A stretch of DNA of 25,567 nt from TC-15 sp034437275 (GTDB lineage: Bacteria > Chloroflexota > Anaerolineae > Aggregatilineales > Aggregatilineaceae), in contig DAOTUD010000022.1 of NCBI GenBank assembly GCA_034437275.1, positions 1 to 25,567 of the forward strand. The letters run 5' to 3'. Below the pieces are notes generated by a model. That model was given only the letters and a program-made list of their open reading frames with translations. It did not search any database and was not told where the DNA came from. How positions within the stretch are numbered: position 1 is the stretch's first letter; each line of letters starts with the position of its first letter. The position numbers and the translations under genes are program-made. Below, piece by piece: positions 24,236 through 25,567 of the stretch.

Positions 24236-25000
24236 TTATTTGAGCTCCACAGCCCGATCTACATTATTACCCATAAGCACAGCTGCGGGAGAGGTTGTAG
24301 AGTGGGCTTGCCGTACGTTGGCAAAGTCAATGAACTCGCCGTCTTCGCTCAGCATGATCTTTTCGAGGTCAATGCGGAGTTGCAGCGTGGATTCGGTATT
24401 GGGCATCAAGTTGATGGCTTGTGCGAAAGCGGCTTTCCGGAAGTTACTGTCGCCGCCAACGTGGAAAGTCAGCTTGTCTGTCAGCTCACCGTCGCGGTCG
24501 ACATCAGCATTGCCTTCAACCTTAAAGAAGATATAGCTACTCGCATCTTCCCAATAGTTTTGCGCTAAAGGGTGGGTCACTTCGTAATCCGGCGGAATGG
24601 TGGCATTAAGTTCCGGCGATACCCCCAGCCCCAGCTTAAGGCCAGTGTAGTTGCGGGCGGGAACTTCAACTTCAATCAAGTCGAGGCCCGCTTCAGCGTC
24701 GTTGGCGGAAAAAATCCTGCCAAAATTAGCCAGCTTTACATCAGTGACAGGTTCCTGCCGCTCTTGCCCTTCTTCCTCGTAGGTCAGGGCAATATCGGTA
24801 AGGTAAATTTGAAAGAGCTGCAATTGCAGGGGTTGACCCTGGTAATCGTAAATTTCCTCAAACATCACTAAGGGCTGATCCCCAAATGTCGCTTTGGCAT
24901 TTAGCGTAAGCGTGGTTGTCTCTTTCATTTCCGGCTCGTCTTCGCAGCTGCTGAAAAACAGCGGCAGTACGAGCAGCAAAAAAGGAAGTAGTTTATTCAT
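24236..25000 (-). CDS. MbnP-like lipoprotein
   Basis: This 254-residue protein has a lipoprotein signal ending FFSSC (Cys19). The body follows the MbnP family (methanobactin-cluster periplasmic copper-binding type) seen widely in Bacteroidota. Recognisable stretches are LQLQLFQIYLTDIAL, YTGLKLGLGVSPELN, THPLAQNYWEDASSYIFFKVEG and LTFHVGGDSNFRKAAF. These proteins are periplasmic, and many are encoded near MbnH/MauG-type di-haem peroxidases. Copper binding here is by family only. There is no Shine-Dalgarno sequence before the ATG and the leader is AT-rich, both usual in Bacteroidota. It converges with the infC fragment and lies downstream of a second MbnP-like gene. Confidence 0.72.
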   Translation of the reverse strand: MNKLLPFLLLVLPLFFSSCEDEPEMKETTTLTLNAKATFGDQPLVMFEEIYDYQGQPLQLQLFQIYLTDIALTYEEEGQERQEPVTDVKLANFGRIFSANDAEAGLDLIEVEVPARNYTGLKLGLGVSPELNATIPPDYEVTHPLAQNYWEDASSYIFFKVEGNADVDRDGELTDKLTFHVGGDSNFRKAAFAQAINLMPNTESTLQLRIDLEKIMLSEDGEFIDFANVRQAHSTTSPAAVLMGNNVDRAVELK

Positions 25001-25050
25001 AATTCGGTTTTATATAAATAACGCCGCTTTTAATCGGAGAGTTGGTGACC

Positions 25051-25566
25051 TTAGTCACCTTGGAGGGTGATAGCTGACAAAGAGAAGGCTTCTGCCGTGT
25101 TGCTGACTATTTTTTGCGCCAGTTCGGCATTGGTGTCGGTCTCGACGTTGATCCCCTCTAACCATTTACGGTAGTCGATCTGCAGGGTAAGCCGGAAGTG
25201 GAAACCGGGTTGTTTTTCTGCACCCACGGGCAACGATATGAATTGCAGATTGTCATTAGTGCCGATGCGCAGCAGTTCCGGTATAGTATCGGTAGCGGCG
25301 GTATCGCGGAAAAGCTCAAGGAGCTGAAAGACATAACCGGAGTCGCGGTTAAAATAAATCAGGCTGTCACTAAGCCCCAAAGGGTGGGTGATCGGGAAAG
25401 AGTCGGGGATGGCTTGATTGGCCTGCCCGGCTACGCCGACAAAGAAGTTGAGGGCATCGACGGTGCCGACAGCGGGTGCTGTGCCAATGGCAAGGTCGCG
25501 GCTGTTGGTCGTTGAACCAAAGGCAAAATTGTCGGTAATGAAAAATTCGTTGATGCGCCCCTCGTC
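25051..25566 (-). CDS. MbnP-like protein (5' partial)
   Basis: The frame is open from the right edge to TAA at 25051, giving 171 residues without an N-terminus. It has the same landmarks as its neighbour: LNFFVGVAGQANQAIP, ITHPLGLSDSLIYFNRDSGY, FHFRLTLQIDYRKWL and AQKIVSNTAEAFSLSA. It is divergent enough to be an old paralogue. Transcription runs toward the second MbnP-like gene 50 bases away, so the two are probably an operon. The remainder, and any linked peroxidase gene, lies outside the window. Confidence 0.65.
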   Translation of the reverse strand, partial: DEGRINEFFITDNFAFGSTTNSRDLAIGTAPAVGTVDALNFFVGVAGQANQAIPDSFPITHPLGLSDSLIYFNRDSGYVFQLLELFRDTAATDTIPELLRIGTNDNLQFISLPVGAEKQPGFHFRLTLQIDYRKWLEGINVETDTNAELAQKIVSNTAEAFSLSAITLQGD

Positions 25567-25567
25567 G

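Overview
The window is GC-rich and matches a Chloroflexota genome, probably Anaerolineae-like, from position 1 to about 23,930. The indicators are Pro/Thr-rich 'TPTPxPT' linkers in exported proteins, paired LysM-M23 peptidases, a multi-GAF SpoIIE phosphatase and many GTG starts. The taxon is inferred from style, not from a marker gene. The last ~1.6 kb is different. It has lower GC and no Shine-Dalgarno sequences, and it carries the 3' end of a Bacteroidota-type infC plus two MbnP-like genes, one a predicted lipoprotein. The switch falls inside coding sequence near 23,880-23,935, so a chimeric contig is the simplest explanation and horizontal transfer the alternative.

Layout. 1-1237: 3' part of an exported protein with cadherin-like repeats and an SGNH-like domain. 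1326-1655 (-): SCP2 sterol-carrier-like protein with its own promoter and terminator. 1656-2060: intergenic, with a palindromic repeat and a promoter. 2061-6141 (+): an overlapping operon of a Fes/esterase-D-like hydrolase and two tandem LysM-M23 metallopeptidases. 6138-12919 (-): a five-gene signalling operon, in transcription order STAS, STAS, RsbW-like kinase fused to STAS, six-GAF SpoIIE phosphatase, SAM methyltransferase. 13016-15124 (+): a divergent membrane Ser/Thr protein kinase and a CPBP-like membrane protein. 15147-18234 (-): NUDIX hydrolase, VanW-like/beta-lactamase-fold protein and SH3b protein. 18483-23512 (+): a 7-TM/GAF/coiled-coil histidine-kinase-like protein whose H-box His is Gln, a LysM protein and Ogt. 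23519-~23932 (-): end of an unrecognised protein cut at the junction. 23933-25567: the Bacteroidota-like segment.

How the genes fit together. The centre encodes every class of a partner-switching circuit: STAS antagonists, an anti-sigma-type kinase and a sensing PP2C phosphatase. A Ser/Thr kinase is divergently transcribed beside it, and no sigma factor is visible. The flanks encode envelope proteins (LysM, M23, SH3b, PG-binding/beta-lactamase fold). A link between the circuit and the cell wall is suggested by proximity only. No tRNA, rRNA, CRISPR array, insertion sequence or phage gene was seen.
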